Positions 35,166 to 47,704 are shown, counted from the stretch's first letter. The stretch is DNA of 64,000 bases from Tenrec ecaudatus (GCF_050624435.1 NC_134540.1:27714001-27778000), one strand, 5' to 3'. The notes: generated by a model not told the origin, from the sequence alone. A program made the numbers and translations.

Positions 35166-35560
35166 TCCACACACATTAGCCCACATGGGAGAAGCACACC
35201 CACCTGTGGGATCATGAGGTGTCCACAGGAACAGGTATAATGTATCAAAAGATCCAAAGCAAACAATTATTTTGATGCAAAATAGGAGGGTTGGAGTGGA
35301 GGTCCAAAGCCTTCTGTAGACAATTGGACATCCACCACAGAAGTATTACAATGAAGGGATGATTCAACCAAGGTATAGTACAACACCGATGAAACACACA
35401 TCATTATTCAAGTTCCCGAATACTTCACCCGCCCTCCAACACTACCCTGACTCAGTTCTACCTTACAAATCCGGCTAGACCAGAATATACACATTGGTAC
35501 ATATAAGAGTTCTCAACACATGGAATTCAAATGGAAAAAACCTCAGGAACAGTAGTGGGA
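35166..35560 (+). repeat. L1/HAL1 3'UTR internal segment inside RTE
   Basis: It matches about 17520-17920 of the full-length element: TTAGCCCACATGGGAGAAGC, GGTTGGAGTGGAGGTCCAAA, ACAATTGGACATCC, TCCGGCTAGACCAGAATATA, CAGGAACAGTAGTGGGAGT. It lacks the L1 3' end. It sits between two RTE segments in the same orientation. Confidence 0.7.
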
Positions 35561-36947
35561 GTAGCAACATCATTTGGTCATGCCAGGAAATTTGGAAGAC
35601 AGCTACTTGGCCAACTGATTGGAGAAGATCCTTATTTGTGATCAAACAGAATGCACAAACTATAGAAAAATGTCATTTATAACGCAGGCAAGTAAAATGT
35701 TACTTAAAGATATCCAACAAAGGTCACAACAGCACATTGACAGGGGGATGCTAGAAGTTCAGGGTGGATTCAGAAGAGAAAATGGAAAAATGGATCTCAT
35801 TACTGATGTCAGATGGGTCTTGGCTCAAAGAATATTATACCCCCCAAAAAGCAGAGAATTCCAGAAAGATGTTTACTTGTGCTTCATTGACTACACAAAG
35901 GTATTCCACTTTGTGGATCGGATCATAGTAAACTGTGGATCATCTTAAGAAGAATGGGAATCTGGAACACTTCCATGTGCTCATTCAGAGCTTGTACATG
36001 GATCAAGAAGCAGTTGTTTCAACAGAGCCAGGGGATACTGCATGGTTTGAAATTGAGAAAGGTGTATGTCAGGGTTGTATCCTCTTACGACATTTGTTGG
36101 ATTTGTAAACTCAGCAAATCCTAGAGAAGCTGGATTATATGAAGAGTGTGGCATCAGGATTGGAGGGAGACAGATTAAAACCTATGGTATTCAGAGGGCA
36201 TAAACATGCTTGCTGAAAGTGAGGAGAAATGGAAGCACTTGCTGTTGAAGATTAAGGGTTGTAGCCTTCGGTATGGATTACAACTCAAGGTAAAGAAGAC
36301 CAAGATTCTCACAACTGGACCAAGAGGTAACAGCATCATATATGCAGAAAAGGTTGAAGTTGTCAAGAATTTTGTTTTACTTGGAATCACAATCAATGTT
36401 CATGGAAACAGCAATCAAGAAATCAAAAGACATATTGCAACTGGTAAATCTACTGCACAAGACCTCTTTAAATTGTTGAAGAGCAACGATATTACTTAGG
36501 GGACTAAGGTGTGCCTGACCCAAGCCATGGTACTTTCCATTGGATCATATACATGTGAAAGTTAAACATTGAATAAGGAAGACTGTAGAATATATGTATT
36601 TGAATTGTAGGGCTGGAGAAGAAAATTGAGAGTACTTGTACTGCTAAAAGAACCATTCTGTATTGGAAGAAATAAGGCCAGAGTGCTCCTTAGAGGCAAG
36701 GAAGGCAAGATTTCATTGTACAGAATTTGAACATGTTGTCCAGAGAGATGAGTCCCTGGAGAAGGGCATCATGCTTGGTAAAGTGGAGGGGCATCAAAAA
36801 AGAAGCATGCCCTCAATGAGATGGAGTGACACCGTGGCTGCATCATTGGTCTTAGACATCAGAACAATCATGGGGATGATGACAATTGTACAGTGATTTG
36901 TTCAGTTGTGGATTAAAGTCAATTCAATGGCACTTAATAACAACAAT
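35561..36947 (+). repeat. RTE LINE, reverse transcriptase to 3' tail
   Basis: It resumes RTE at CCAGGAAATTTGGAAGACAG and runs through the reverse transcriptase, CAAGATTCTCACAACTGGAC and the C-terminal region to a tail CACTTAATAACAACAATG. Frames at 35619-35948 and 36206-36499 hold worn reverse transcriptase pieces (CFIDYTKVFHFVDRI; SLRYGLQLKVKKTKILTTGP). Broken by several stops. Confidence 0.8.
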
Positions 36948-37084
36948 GAATCAAACAAGATTCAAAGGTGAATTAAAAACTATTGCTACTTGCGTTTCAA
37001 GTTTATAGACATGGGATTTCTTTTCTCTGTCATAACTGTATTGTTGCAAATAAGTTTTCTGAATAACAAACTTAAACTCAAGCA

Positions 37085-37262
37085 AAACAAAATAATTTCA
37101 CTGCTACTAAATCTATTCCAACTCATATTACACTGTACAGGGATTTTGAGGCTGTAAATCTTTATAAGATAAGTAAGCCTCATCTTATTCTCACAGAGCG
37201 GTGGGTGTATTTGAGCTGCTGACCCTGAGATTAGCAGGCAAATGATTACTTAACAGTTTCAC
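37085..37262 (-). repeat. AfroSINE
   Basis: The plus strand reads CACTGCTACTAAATCTATTC, TGTACAGGGATTTTGAGGCT, TTGAGCTGCTGACC and GATTACTTAACAGTTTCAC, a reverse-oriented and diverged AfroSINE. Confidence 0.6.
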
Positions 37263-37274
37263 TAAAGTTTCTAT

Positions 37275-37665
37275 TCATATTCTTAGGACACATTTTAATT
37301 ATGGAACTGGAGAAGAATATTGAAATAGTATGAACTGTGGGAAAAACAAGTAAGTCTGTCATGGAAAATGTATAGCCAGAAAGCTCCCTTAAAGAGAAAG
37401 GCTAGCCTTTGCCTCATCTACCTTGGACCTGTAAACAGGAGAGATCAACCCCTAGAAAGGGGCTTCATGGCTGGCAAAACAGAAAAGCATCAAGAAAGAG
37501 GAACATGGTGATGAGATAGATTGCTATTGTCATTGCAACAGTGGGCTCAACACTAACAACTCTGAGGACGGTTCGGGACTAAGCATGGCTTCCTAGTGTT
37601 GAGCATGGGGTCCTTATGAGTCAAAGCTGACTCCCTGGCACCCCACAATAACAGCAACCTGGATG
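37275..37665 (+). repeat. RTE LINE 3' end fragment
   Basis: It resembles the RTE C-terminus and tail (TATAGCCAGAAAGCTCCCTT, GGGGCTTCATGGCTGGC, GCAACAGTGGGCTCAA). It ends near 37662 with CACAATAACAGCAAC, a worn RTE tail. Confidence 0.6.
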
Positions 37666-37984
37666 ATGAAATGCCCACTATTGACAATGCCTTCGGAAGG
37701 GAACTGCTCATCCATTTCAATTTCAAATAGAGATGTCTCGTCAGAAGGTAATGGCAATTGTTTTTTTTTAGCATTCCAAATATGTGACTGTAATAGATTC
37801 TTGTAAAAGGATTCAAAACCTTCACAAAGTCTTATTCTGAAGTAGTTTTAAAAATATTGAATCTGTCTTGGAGGAGCTGGCCAGCAAAAACAATAAAGAG
37901 ACTCATAATAATTGACTTTAAATCCTGAAATAATCAGGTTAGAGTTCATTCAAAATGTGTCATTACAAAATCATAGAATACTTT

Positions 37985-38335
37985 TTAAGCAAAAACATTA
38001 AACTGTGAAGGCATTGTTACTCAAAATATCCTCCATCTAGGTCTATACATTTCTGAAGACAGAACTCCATTTCTTAGCCTTCTCCAAAGCATTCTGGGCT
38101 CTTTGATTTATATCAGATTAAGATGGTACCTTTGACAAGCTCAGCGAAGGCAACTGTCTACTATTCCAATGGCTTTTGGGTCTGGGCTACAACAGCAGCA
38201 AGTAAGCTTGAAGGGACAAGATCAGAGTTGCAGGGCCAATGGCTTCAAGTTCCCCAATGAAATTATTTGGGAACAAATTATTCTGTCTTGAACAGACTAC
38301 AGACAGTAGGATCTTCAGAAGTCAGAAAGGCAGAA
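37985..38335 (-). repeat. mariner-type DNA transposon relic (transposase C-terminus)
   Basis: Read on the minus strand, codons near 38030-38066 give QKCIDLDGGYFE and a stop, the typical end of a mariner transposase (family form WQKCID-DG-YFE). Further upstream the frame is broken. Only a 3' part of the element is visible. A later RTE scrap follows at 38345-38440. Confidence 0.65.
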
Positions 38336-38344
38336 AATTTTTTT

Positions 38345-38440
38345 TCATGTACTTCAGACTGCCCTGGAAAAGGACATCATGTTTAGAAAGTAGAGAATAG
38401 GCAAAAATAAGATGAATTGACACAATGTGATAAAAAAAAC
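38345..38440 (+). repeat. RTE 3' scrap
   Basis: CCTGGAAAAGGACATCATGT followed by AAGATGAATTGACACAATGT matches the RTE C-terminal region. It is a short remnant beside the mariner relic. Confidence 0.55.
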
Positions 38441-38589
38441 TATTGTACATAGGGGCTTATAAAAACACATTAATAAATTATTTATTATTTTCAATGGAAT
38501 TGTAAGCTATCTAATTTATTACTCTATTACTTGTGTAAATGATTCATCAACTTGAGCTTGTAAAAGCACTATGACCCTTCGTAAGGGTC

Positions 38590-38770
38590 ACTGAGTGTCT
38601 AGAATGGTTAAATTTTCACCTAGTGACAGAGCTGTTAACAGTGTGAAATTAGACAAGTTTACTTTGAAAGACAAGCCTGGCGTTCTGTCTCTGAAAGGTC
38701 ACAGCCATGAACAAATACGATGCTGACATGAGTTGGAATCAGTGGAATGACACTGGCTTGAGTTTTGATA
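38590..38770 (+). repeat. AfroSINE
   Basis: It has GAATGGTTAAATTTTCACCT, GACAAGCCTGGCGTTCTG, AGGTCACAGCCATGAA, ATGAGTTGGAATCAGTGG. The AfroSINE order is kept and the sequence is diverged. Confidence 0.55.
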
Positions 38771-39734
38771 TTATGACCATTCTTAATTATGAGGAATAGT
38801 CACATAACACAAGTGAGCATTGTAACCAGAATATACATTTGGCAAATTTGCAGCATAAACAATTTCTATAACATCCATGCAAGTTGGGAGATAAAATCCA
38901 TTTTGGGAATTGCTACTCTGCTATGGTAAACCAGTGAACAGGAATGTTCTTTTACAGTCTTCCAGAAAGAAGGTTAGACATTTTAAACCTTAGTATGTGT
39001 AAATAAAACGGGATATTCTTGGAAACAAAATGAGTAGGTAATACAGAGCTAATGAAGGGAAATAATCCACAGAGTTGCCAGGATTAATACCTAATAGAGC
39101 AATCTAATGTATTCTAGGTATTTTAGAGAGATCAGAAAAATAACATTAGTTGGACTATGGTTGAAAATAATTGAGCCATGTTTAGTGAAAACAAATAATT
39201 TGAGTCTAATTACCTCCTCCATGGGCCACACAAGAAGGATTTGACGTGGACGTCTCAATGAATGAATAAGGTGTACCCCATACATAGCTGCAGCCCTTGG
39301 ACTCAAGAAGAAAGCTAGCTGGTGTGAGAAGGCACAGATGACTGTGGAATTTGTGATCACTGGACTTTGGTTAGGATGTCTTGCTTTGTGGATGCTCCTC
39401 GAAAGGTAGCCCCAAACCAATATATAGTTACTATTTTAATGCCCTCCTTCCTTTACTATGAGGTATTTTAATCTGATAGGTAAGGCCCTGCCCTTGCGAA
39501 TTAAGGTCATTGGTAATGTAAACAGTGCTCAATCATTTAAGAGTTCGATCTGTACAAATCAGCAACTCATGGGTTATGGTGCTGGGCTGGTCCTTGCACG
39601 ACTTCCTTTTTTCAATAGCATTGTAAATTCTATGCCATTGGATAAATTAATAACACTATCAATAGAAATACTTTATATCTCAGAGTGATGATTTTATTTT
39701 TCATTAAAAGATACTAAGGTCTCTTAAATAAACC
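38771..39734. other. Unassigned DNA
   Basis: About 960 bp. The frame at 39091-39420 (minus, 109 residues) has no recognised family. Confidence 0.3.
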
Positions 39735-40190
39735 AGAGACATTTATGGGCAAATGAAGGGATTTTGGAATCACACTTAATTCTGGCTCCAATTCAAGAAC
39801 AATTTGTTCTTATGAAAGGGCACTGCTTGAGGATGGCCTTAATGAAGAGATCCCTGAAGACATGAATGCTACAGTCAAGTGCAGTGAAGACATCAGATGG
39901 GTCCCAGTTATCAGAAACAATATTTTCTGGACTCTTAAAGGTTTTTATACAAACAAACAGCCAAATGAGGTATCAACTAAGTCCACAAGGAAGAAGCACA
40001 ACAGCCTGTGTGATAGAAAGATGATAAATCATAAAATCCAAATTCAAGGGAGGAAAAGGCATCAGAGGGTAAATTGTGAACAACTATTTGCTGAAGGCTA
40101 TGGATGACAGTTGGAACCCCAAAATCTATCTTCAGAGTCCCTACATAGATTTCCATCTGGAGAATCCTCTCTTTTGAACTAAGACTTAAC
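39735..40190 (+). repeat. Older L1 3'UTR fragment
   Basis: It is related to the 3'UTR subrepeat at 17151 but more diverged (GGTCCCAGTTATCAGAAACA, GGACTCTTAAAGG, GAAGAAGCACAACAGCCTGT). This suggests an older subfamily of the same L1/HAL1 line. Confidence 0.5.
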
Positions 40191-40479
40191 TATGGAACTG
40201 CAGGATGTGTGAATTACATATCAATAACATTATTGATGTATATTAAATATATATTATGTTAAAAATAACTATTATAGATTAAATCCCATTCATTTTTTAA
40301 AATTTAATTCAAATCAAAATCAGTTTTAAATATTGTCAGATTACTGCATGTTACAGTTTGTCTTCATGGAAGTACATCTATCTGAACTTACACTATTGTT
40401 TAATGTTCATAATGAAAAATGTTTAATTTCTCAGATGATGTGAGCATAATGTTTTATCGATATATTTATTGCTGGCTCA
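40191..40479. other. Unassigned AT-rich spacer
   Basis: AT-rich sequence with no gene or repeat landmark, between an L1 3'UTR scrap and RTE. Confidence 0.3.
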
Positions 40480-40950
40480 CTTTTCTTTGGAATAGGTACA
40501 AGTAAATTTGGATCTCTCCCATCCAATTGGTGAATTAGTCCTCTTACAAATTTCCTGAAATAGACAACTAAGTGTTTCCAGTGCGTCATCAGCTTGTTCA
40601 TGCATTTCAATTGCTGTTCCTTCAATACCTGGATCCTTGTTTTTGGCAAATGCTTTCAGTTCAGCTTCAACTTCTTTCTTCAGTTTCACTGGTTCTTGTT
40701 AATATGCTACATCTTAAAACAGATTAATGTGGATTACTTATTTTTGGTTCAGTGATGCAATCTTTCTGTTTCAACTCAAGGATTTAATTGATTCTTGAGT
40801 TCTTTCAGTTTAAGATTTGTTGGGTGTAATCTTTTTTCTAACTCTATTAGGTCCTTTTACATGTAATTTATGATTAGGCTTCTTGAAACTCTTCTAGTAC
40901 ACATCCATTATCTGATTCCCAAACTACTTCCAATATTTTAAAAAGTGCTT
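40480..40950 (-). repeat. RTE LINE, linker region, minus strand
   Basis: On the minus strand it reads as RTE text before the reverse transcriptase: a frame with ELKAFAKNKDPGIEGTAIEM (the family form AKNKAPGIDGI), then upstream text matching the linker. Broken. Confidence 0.75.
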
Positions 40951-40964
40951 CCTAAACTCGTAGT

Positions 40965-41325
40965 GACCTATGCAAATTTAGTAAAACAGACCTATTATGT
41001 GCGGAAGTTGACCTCCCACCCCATCTCCATTGTAAATTTTGGGGGAAAATGTTGCTATGTGAATGTGGCCAAACCACCCATTTGTTCTATATTAAAGGAA
41101 CCGTTTAGGCACGGAGGCAAGCACGGACAAGCAGGGAAGAGTGATGCCACTTGAATATGGTCAAGGAGCTAAGGGACAGAAGCTGAAGGAGACAAAGATC
41201 CTTGATCGGACCCAGCAAGAAGACCTTCCCCCAAAGCCGGACCTGAATTGGAATTGCAACCTCCTCAAGTGTCAGAAAGTAAATGAACATTTGTTAAAGC
41301 AGCACTAAGAAAATAAATCATAATT
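40965..41325 (+). mobile_element. LTR-like fossil fragment
   Basis: GC-richer segment ending with GTTAAAGCAGCACTAAGAAA, shared with 42318-42338. The 3' part resembles old LTRs of the MaLR/ERVL group. Family uncertain. Confidence 0.35.
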
Positions 41326-41999
41326 TAATATTTAGAGTGAAGTACACTTCTAACAGACGCTTAAATGTTGAAATTGGTGACAACTTTTACAATTGGGACT
41401 GAGAGTGTGGGGTTTACCACTCAGATGGACTATGGAGCGACCTGTCAGCCCACTTGCCAGCACATTAGCGGTGATCCACATGGCTTAGAGACCTTCATTC
41501 TGAATCTGAAGCATGTGGAGAAGGAGACCATTGTCTACTCTAGATGGTTTCAAGGGAAAAAACAAACACAAACTCAACTATTGTCAAGCCTTGCAAGTGA
41601 ATGCCATCTGTTCTGCTGGGCTGTGCTTTTGCTTGTTACACTCTGTAACGAGGATGATGGGAGCACTGTGTTTCGGAAACAGGCAGCCCATGTTTTGAAG
41701 GTTTGATGATAGAAAAGACAATCTCCAAAATACAATTCCCAGAAAGGAATATGTCATATGATGATCCGCATTTGACTTAGTGGACTCAGCAGATTAGCTG
41801 TTAAATTTAGAGGTTTGTTTGTTTGTTTGTTTTTAAGACTTTTGGGATGGTTTAAGGTAAATGTGCTTGTATGTGAGAAAGTCATAGATTTTTTTGATGG
41901 GGGGGTGTTGTTGTTGAAGGCAAATGGATGGATTTAATGAGTTGAACTGTTTTCTCCAAATGTGTGTGTCACAAACCCGTTTAATGAATGCAAATTCAG
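41326..41999. other. Unassigned DNA with a (GTTT)n run
   Basis: Holds a 113-residue open frame (41365-41706) with no recognised family and a GTTTGTTTGTTTGTTT run near 41814-41832. It lies between two related LTR-like fragments and may be part of the same old element. Confidence 0.3.
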
Positions 42000-42345
42000 T
42001 GTGGAGTAGGGTTTTTGTAATTATGTTATTGAGGTCATATCAATGTTGGGTATGTCTTAAATCAATCACTTTTGGGATGTCAATGAGCACATTGTCATAG
42101 AAGCAAGCAAAGACCAATGGGCAGGGTAGATGGAGTATGAGGATTTGAACACTAGACGCTTAAGGAGGCATAGATTTTGCCGCAATGCTAAAAGATAGTC
42201 AAGGCTGAAAGAAAGTTTCCCTAGAGTTTGCACCCAGAATTCCAACTTCTAACCTCCTAACATGAAGAAAACAAAGCTATATTTCTGAAAGCTACCTATT
42301 TGTGAAGTTTTTTATAGCAGCACTAAGAAATTACGACAAACTTTG
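42000..42345 (+). mobile_element. LTR-like fossil fragment
   Basis: It has TTATGTTATTGAGGTCATAT, GGTATGTCTTAAATCAATC, then TTATAGCAGCACTAAGAAAT at the end, shared with the fragment ending near 41310. Probably the same old LTR family. Confidence 0.4.
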
Positions 42346-45300
42346 ATTTTTCTACTTGCTCTTTATTGTGCTTCTTATCCACTGAAGTACTATAAGAACT
42401 CATATCCCCGATCTTGATCATTGTCCGTTGAAGTTACTTACTCAACTACCTTATACTCTAATCAATGATTAAAAGTTTTAAATAAAGAATCATGTTTCAA
42501 TTTCTCTTCCTTTATAATTGTTTTCATTTACCTCTTAAAATATATTGAATTAAAGACTGAATCAATCTTACACTTACAATCTTACATTAAATTGAATTAA
42601 TTCTTGTCTCATATGTTCAGAGTGCATGTTTTCTCTCTCTTTTTTTGCCAGTTTCATTTGTGGGAACCCTTTTATTTTCATTCATCTTTCAAGTCTGTAT
42701 TTTCATGTATCTCAAATAAGTTGTAGCTGTAGTAGGTGATAAATCCATCCATGCAGATCAAAGTCTTGGGCTAAATCATAATCTTAAACATAATTAAATA
42801 TTGGAAAGTTATTTGACATGTGCATGTGTCAGTTACTTCATTTGAATACAGGAGAAAATGTATCTGGATTCATTTTTCTTAGCATATTAAAAGCAAAATT
42901 CTTAAGGCAATGGATTAAATTAAACTAGGCCCTCAAACGTTGTGTCAGGTGCCTTCCTGTTAAATTTGACACGCAGAAACCCCGTGTGAATTGGGTCTGA
43001 CCTTAGCAAATGACCATCTTGAGGTAGCTATGCTTCACTCGCTGTCTAGAGCTACGAGATTGTAGAAAGATCAAAGGTTTATGGAGACAATTAGTCCAAA
43101 GGATCATGAGAACCTTAGTATCCAAAACCAAATGACCTGAAACACAAGGTGCTGCCTAAGATACCACAATATGCTGAGTTGAATTTTCAAAAGCCATATT
43201 GATCTTCATTTACCACCCTTAGAAACTTAGAGAATTAACTCTAAAAATGTAAAATGAAAATTAAAATAGTTATAATATGTGCACTAAATTTTTAGCAAAA
43301 TTAAAATTGAATAAATAATATTTGTCCAATTCCTGTAAATATATCACATAAATAATATGTGACACAGTTGACATTTGTAAGCAAACTATTTATTGCTTCA
43401 TTTCCATAGACTCTTTTTTATAAATACAAATAGAGTTATGATAACTATAAGCATGTGCTCTTCATTCCAAAAACATGTGAAAACAATGTACATCATAAAT
43501 AATAATAACACATAGTAGTATCTATTTAGGATCCATGGAAAATATCAGGAGACACTTTATTACACCTTATTATTGAAAGAAAGTGTACTGTCATCCTGTC
43601 ACTAAGACATAAAAGTGCAGATTATTTTGAAAATCCCCTGAAATTGTAACTGTTTTTAATACTAATAGCAGTTCATTGTATTCTGTATTAATATTTACTT
43701 GTGATTACTTCATTGAAAAGAGGTTTATTTAAATCCAAATGCATTAAAGTCAACCACAATACTGTTTATTTATCTTAATTTGTCACTGGTGTTTACTGAT
43801 ATGCTTCAGTTATAAAAGAAGGTCAAACAGTCCTTCTCAGGGCATTTCAATCTCTGGCAACAATTTTTATTTGCTGATCATGAATGCACTTTAGATTTCT
43901 GTATTGTTATTTTATGTAATAATGTCAAGGACAAACATTGTGAAGCATGTCTGATAACACCAAGCTCCATTTTCATCCCACTACAATTCAGCACCCCATT
44001 AAATTTAAAGGTAACTATACATGCCTTTAGCTTGGTAGGGGGTGTATTGGATTTTCTTCAAAAGGCTTTGTTTTTCTTTCATAATTACCCTCATTCTTCT
44101 TTGTTTGGAGATGCCTGTTCCCGGAATAGCACAAGGTATGAGAAATGAGACTTGTAGGGGGAAAATCTACTCCACGGTCTATGCTTTCCTTAATCCTTAA
44201 ATTACTGAATTATGATGAAAGTGCCATGCTTCTGAATGGACATAAATCATGGATTAAATGAGAAAAGTTTTTGTAATTTAGAGTAGAGAGACGAGATAAT
44301 ATTTTCTTCATGGAATATGTCCTCATGTTATATGTTCTTTTAAAAAACTCACCACAAAGTGTAAAAGAATAAATCCATAAGAGCTGCACGTCTCTACTAA
44401 AGGCAAGTGTGCTGTCTTTGCTATTTTGTAGCAGATTCAGCAGCCTATCATCTCAGTAACAGTAAAACCTATAGCTGCACGAATGTTCTAGAACAGGAGC
44501 TTTGGGGGAATGCCAATAGTTTGGGGCTTTTTTTTCCTATTTGAAAGCTTTTTAAACTTTTCATTTGTTCACTTGTTTTTAGAATGAAACTAATCTATTA
44601 TAATAGCTTATATTTAAAATGTTTTTGGGTTAGATAAGAAATATATACTTAGAATTAATCTCAAAGTGTTACTTACTTAATTTCCATACTATTGTTGCTT
44701 TTGCAAGTTATCCAATGCTACTACAAAGACTTCACCATGAGAAGGAAAATGTAGTCTGTCATTTTGTCCCATATCCTCTGTAGCCGGGATGTTTGAGAAT
44801 CACCCTCAGCGATGTGCTAGGATTCCTTTGGAAACAGCTAGACATTACAAACAAAGAGGAAGTAGCATTTAAAGACGTTAACTCAGGCCATGTGAAAAAC
44901 CTTCACAGTTGGACTTCCAATCACAATTGTAAATGATAGTGTAAACAAAAGAACTCGGGTGGTTTCATCTTTTTGTTTGGGTTTGCTTCTTATAAGCAAG
45001 GTAGTATTTACTTTTCTCAGGAGAAATGAAGAAGAAATTTCAAAATAATGAAACAAAACACAAGCTTTTTACATTTAGTAGAGGCCACAGGTCCTTCTAA
45101 TTACAAGATACAGACAAGCGAAGGTCACATCATTATGATGAAATTATACATGATTGCTTTTTAGCGTGAATTTCCTGTATTGCACCCTTCAATATTATGG
45201 TTTACTGATTACCTGTATATTTTATTATTTCTGTGAAATACACAAAGACAAATACATAATCATCTATGTATAGATACAATTGCAAGATAGAGTTTTTAAA

Positions 45301-45364
45301 AGTTTAAGAAAAAAATCCATCCTTTCAAAGCCATTTTCCACAAAATTGTCGACAGTTCTTCCTT
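42346..45364. other. Repeat-poor stretch, no gene seen
   Basis: About 3 kb with no SINE, LINE or LTR landmark that I can recognise. This is unusual beside the dense repeats around it. No exon-like frame is visible. It may hold conserved non-coding sequence, for example around 43960-44300. Confidence 0.4.
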
Positions 45365-45845
45365 TATGCTGATGTTTTCAGTAGCTGTGGAGTAGATTCT
45401 GACTCACAGAACATTTACAACAGAATGGAATCCTGCAAGGTCTTCATTTACCCTTGCAACCATTGCTCTATTTGAGACCATTCTTACAGCCATTGGGTCA
45501 ATTCCTCTCAACATGGGTCCATCCAAAGTACATGGTACAAGTCTCACCATCCTTACTTCCAAGGAACATTCTGACTGTACTTTTACCAAGACAGACTTGT
45601 TTGATCTTCTGGCATTCTATTCTTTATGCGATAACATGGCCAATGCCACAAATCACAAACGTCAATGATTCTTTTATCTGTCTTACTCATTGTTCATTTT
45701 GCACATGCATAATTTAAAATAGTATGGCTTGGGTCAAGCACAACTTAATCTTCAAAGTGACAAACTTTTTGTTAATATTCAAAGAAGTCTGGTAGCAGAG
45801 TTCCCTAACCCAGTGTATCCTTTGATATTTTAACTTTTCATTGTG
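45365..45845 (-). repeat. RTE LINE 3' part, minus strand
   Basis: The plus strand reads the RTE tail in reverse (GTAGATTCTGACTCACAGAA, CATTGGGTCAATTCCTCTCA, TTACTTCCAAGGAACATTCT, ATGGCTTGGGTCAAGCACAA). Worn and broken. Confidence 0.75.
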
Positions 45846-46425
45846 AATTGCATGATGGTTTATGGGAATGAGCATCACTTTCTTTTTTATCTCATATGCT
45901 ACAATACCCTCCATGTAATGTCACTCATCCCACCGCCTTCCCTGTGCTTCTTGATTCCACTCTCTCTTTTATTCTAATACTTTTGAATTTCACCATTGGG
46001 GTAAAGCGGGCCCCTGGATTCTAAATTGTAAATTATTCTAAGTTGTATGCTGTTCACTAGCAGGAGGTTGTGTTTCACTCACCATCATCTTATACATATG
46101 TGTGCCCTTTTGTAAAATTGACTTGAATGGTTTTTTTATTATTTCATCAGCCTAAATTTACAAAAGTTAAATTTACAAGATTTTTGTCTGTATCTATTTC
46201 TTAGGTCTTCAATTCTCCTTGTGTTCTATGTGATCAAATATCTTGTGATATGTGGGAAATGACTAATAACAGCTCCTAACTACATCTCTCTGATGGATGT
46301 TCAGAACAGAAAATGTATATGCTTCTCTCTCCATAGTCTTAGATAAAGTCTCTTTATACAATACTGGGTCTGAATATTTGTGATAAGGTTGTGTTACATC
46401 TAAATGCCTAGATTTAACTCATTGT
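45846..46425. other. Unassigned AT-rich DNA
   Basis: No gene or repeat recognised. Confidence 0.3.
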
Positions 46426-46920
46426 GAGAGTTACATAATCTGTTGTCAATTTGGATTTAAGAGTGAAGGGTTGGGGTTTACCCTGTCAAGCATGTCACAG
46501 ATTGATGACTTCATATAGAGGCATTAAGGAGATAAATAGCTCTTTGGAGAAGAGACACGCTAACTCGTGTGAGACATTACTGATAAAGAGCCTGAAGGAG
46601 CGACAATGATAAAGCCAGAGCCAGAAGCTGGAAGACCCAAGTGGAGTCCCCTGCCAGCCAGGAGATGACTCTACTGCCCTTGGTCCACCAATTGTCCTGT
46701 GACCTTCCTGCATTCAGCATCATTGTATGTGTATCATGAGTCTGAAGAGGAGTTTATAGAGTAGTATTGGACATATGGGGTAATGTCGGATTTATGGAAG
46801 TTGATCTGGACTGGGCTGGGATGTTTTCTCAATATTCAATTGCTCTTGTATATAAAGCTCTTTCTTATACACATATGAATGTCTGTAGATTTGTTTCTCT
46901 AGTCTATCCGGATGAACACA
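46426..46920 (+). mobile_element. Solo LTR fossil, ERVL-like family 1
   Basis: It starts with TGTGAGAGTTACATAATCTG and ends with ATCCGGATGAACACA. Internal blocks match the copies at 23572 and 58255 (GAGTCTGAAGAGGAGTTTAT, GATCTGGACTGGGCTGGGAT, CTCTTGTATATAAAGC). TG...CA ends and a TATA-like box are visible. No internal retroviral region flanks it. Confidence 0.65.
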
Positions 46921-47704
46921 TTCACATGCCCAGTTCTGGATCCAATTGTAAATAAGTAGAGGTGGAGTCTTTCATCAATAATTCAGTAGAGAGAGATTAT
47001 TTGGTTGCAGTTACTCCAAAAGAGTATTAAAATCAGTTACTCCAAAATTCTATTAAAATCAACTAAGTAAAATAAAACTCATCAAAATCCGCAAAGATTA
47101 ACTAGTTAATTAGAGGTGATTAGTAAATTAAATTGTTGTTGTTAAGTCTGGTGATGCAAAGCTGTGGGTCAGGTGTTACACTGGAAGGTTTCCCCGCCTC
47201 AGGTAGTATCTGGACTGATGAACTGAGAAGCAGGTTGAGGCAGAAGCAGATGCACCGAAGCTCAGTAGGGCATTGGGCAGGTCACTGATTGCTCCCTGGG
47301 ATGGCAAATAATATTGTGGACCATCAACTCAAGTCCAAAACAACAAAGGTGGGTGGACAAATGCAGGAGCCATGGCACCAAGAAGAGATAAGTCTTCTCA
47401 ACAGAATCTGCTTACAGAGGTGTGGGCCCCACTTCCAAGGAAATATCCCTTTCACTTCATCAGAACCGTGACCTCATGAAAGAGGCTGCACTACTCCTTT
47501 CTCCGTACAATTGCCATGTAGCTCACAGCTGGTTCTGTCATGGTGTCCTTTAGCCTGCTAAGTCACCTGAAGGGAGAGGTATCACCTGACAAACTACTGA
47601 GGATCACGGCCCAGCAAAGATCACACAAAACCCAAGTATTACAGGTGATGTAATGGTAATGTACAAGGTCTGAATAAACAACAAAAAACAACAATCAGGA
47701 AGTC
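46921..47704. other. Unassigned DNA
   Basis: The GC-richer part at about 47140-47670 looks like an old repeat or retrocopy but matches nothing that I recognise. The rest is AT-rich. Confidence 0.3.

Noticed and set aside
41365-41706. 113-residue frame as a host gene
   Set aside because: It lies between two related LTR-like fragments, has no homologue known to me and no splice or promoter context.
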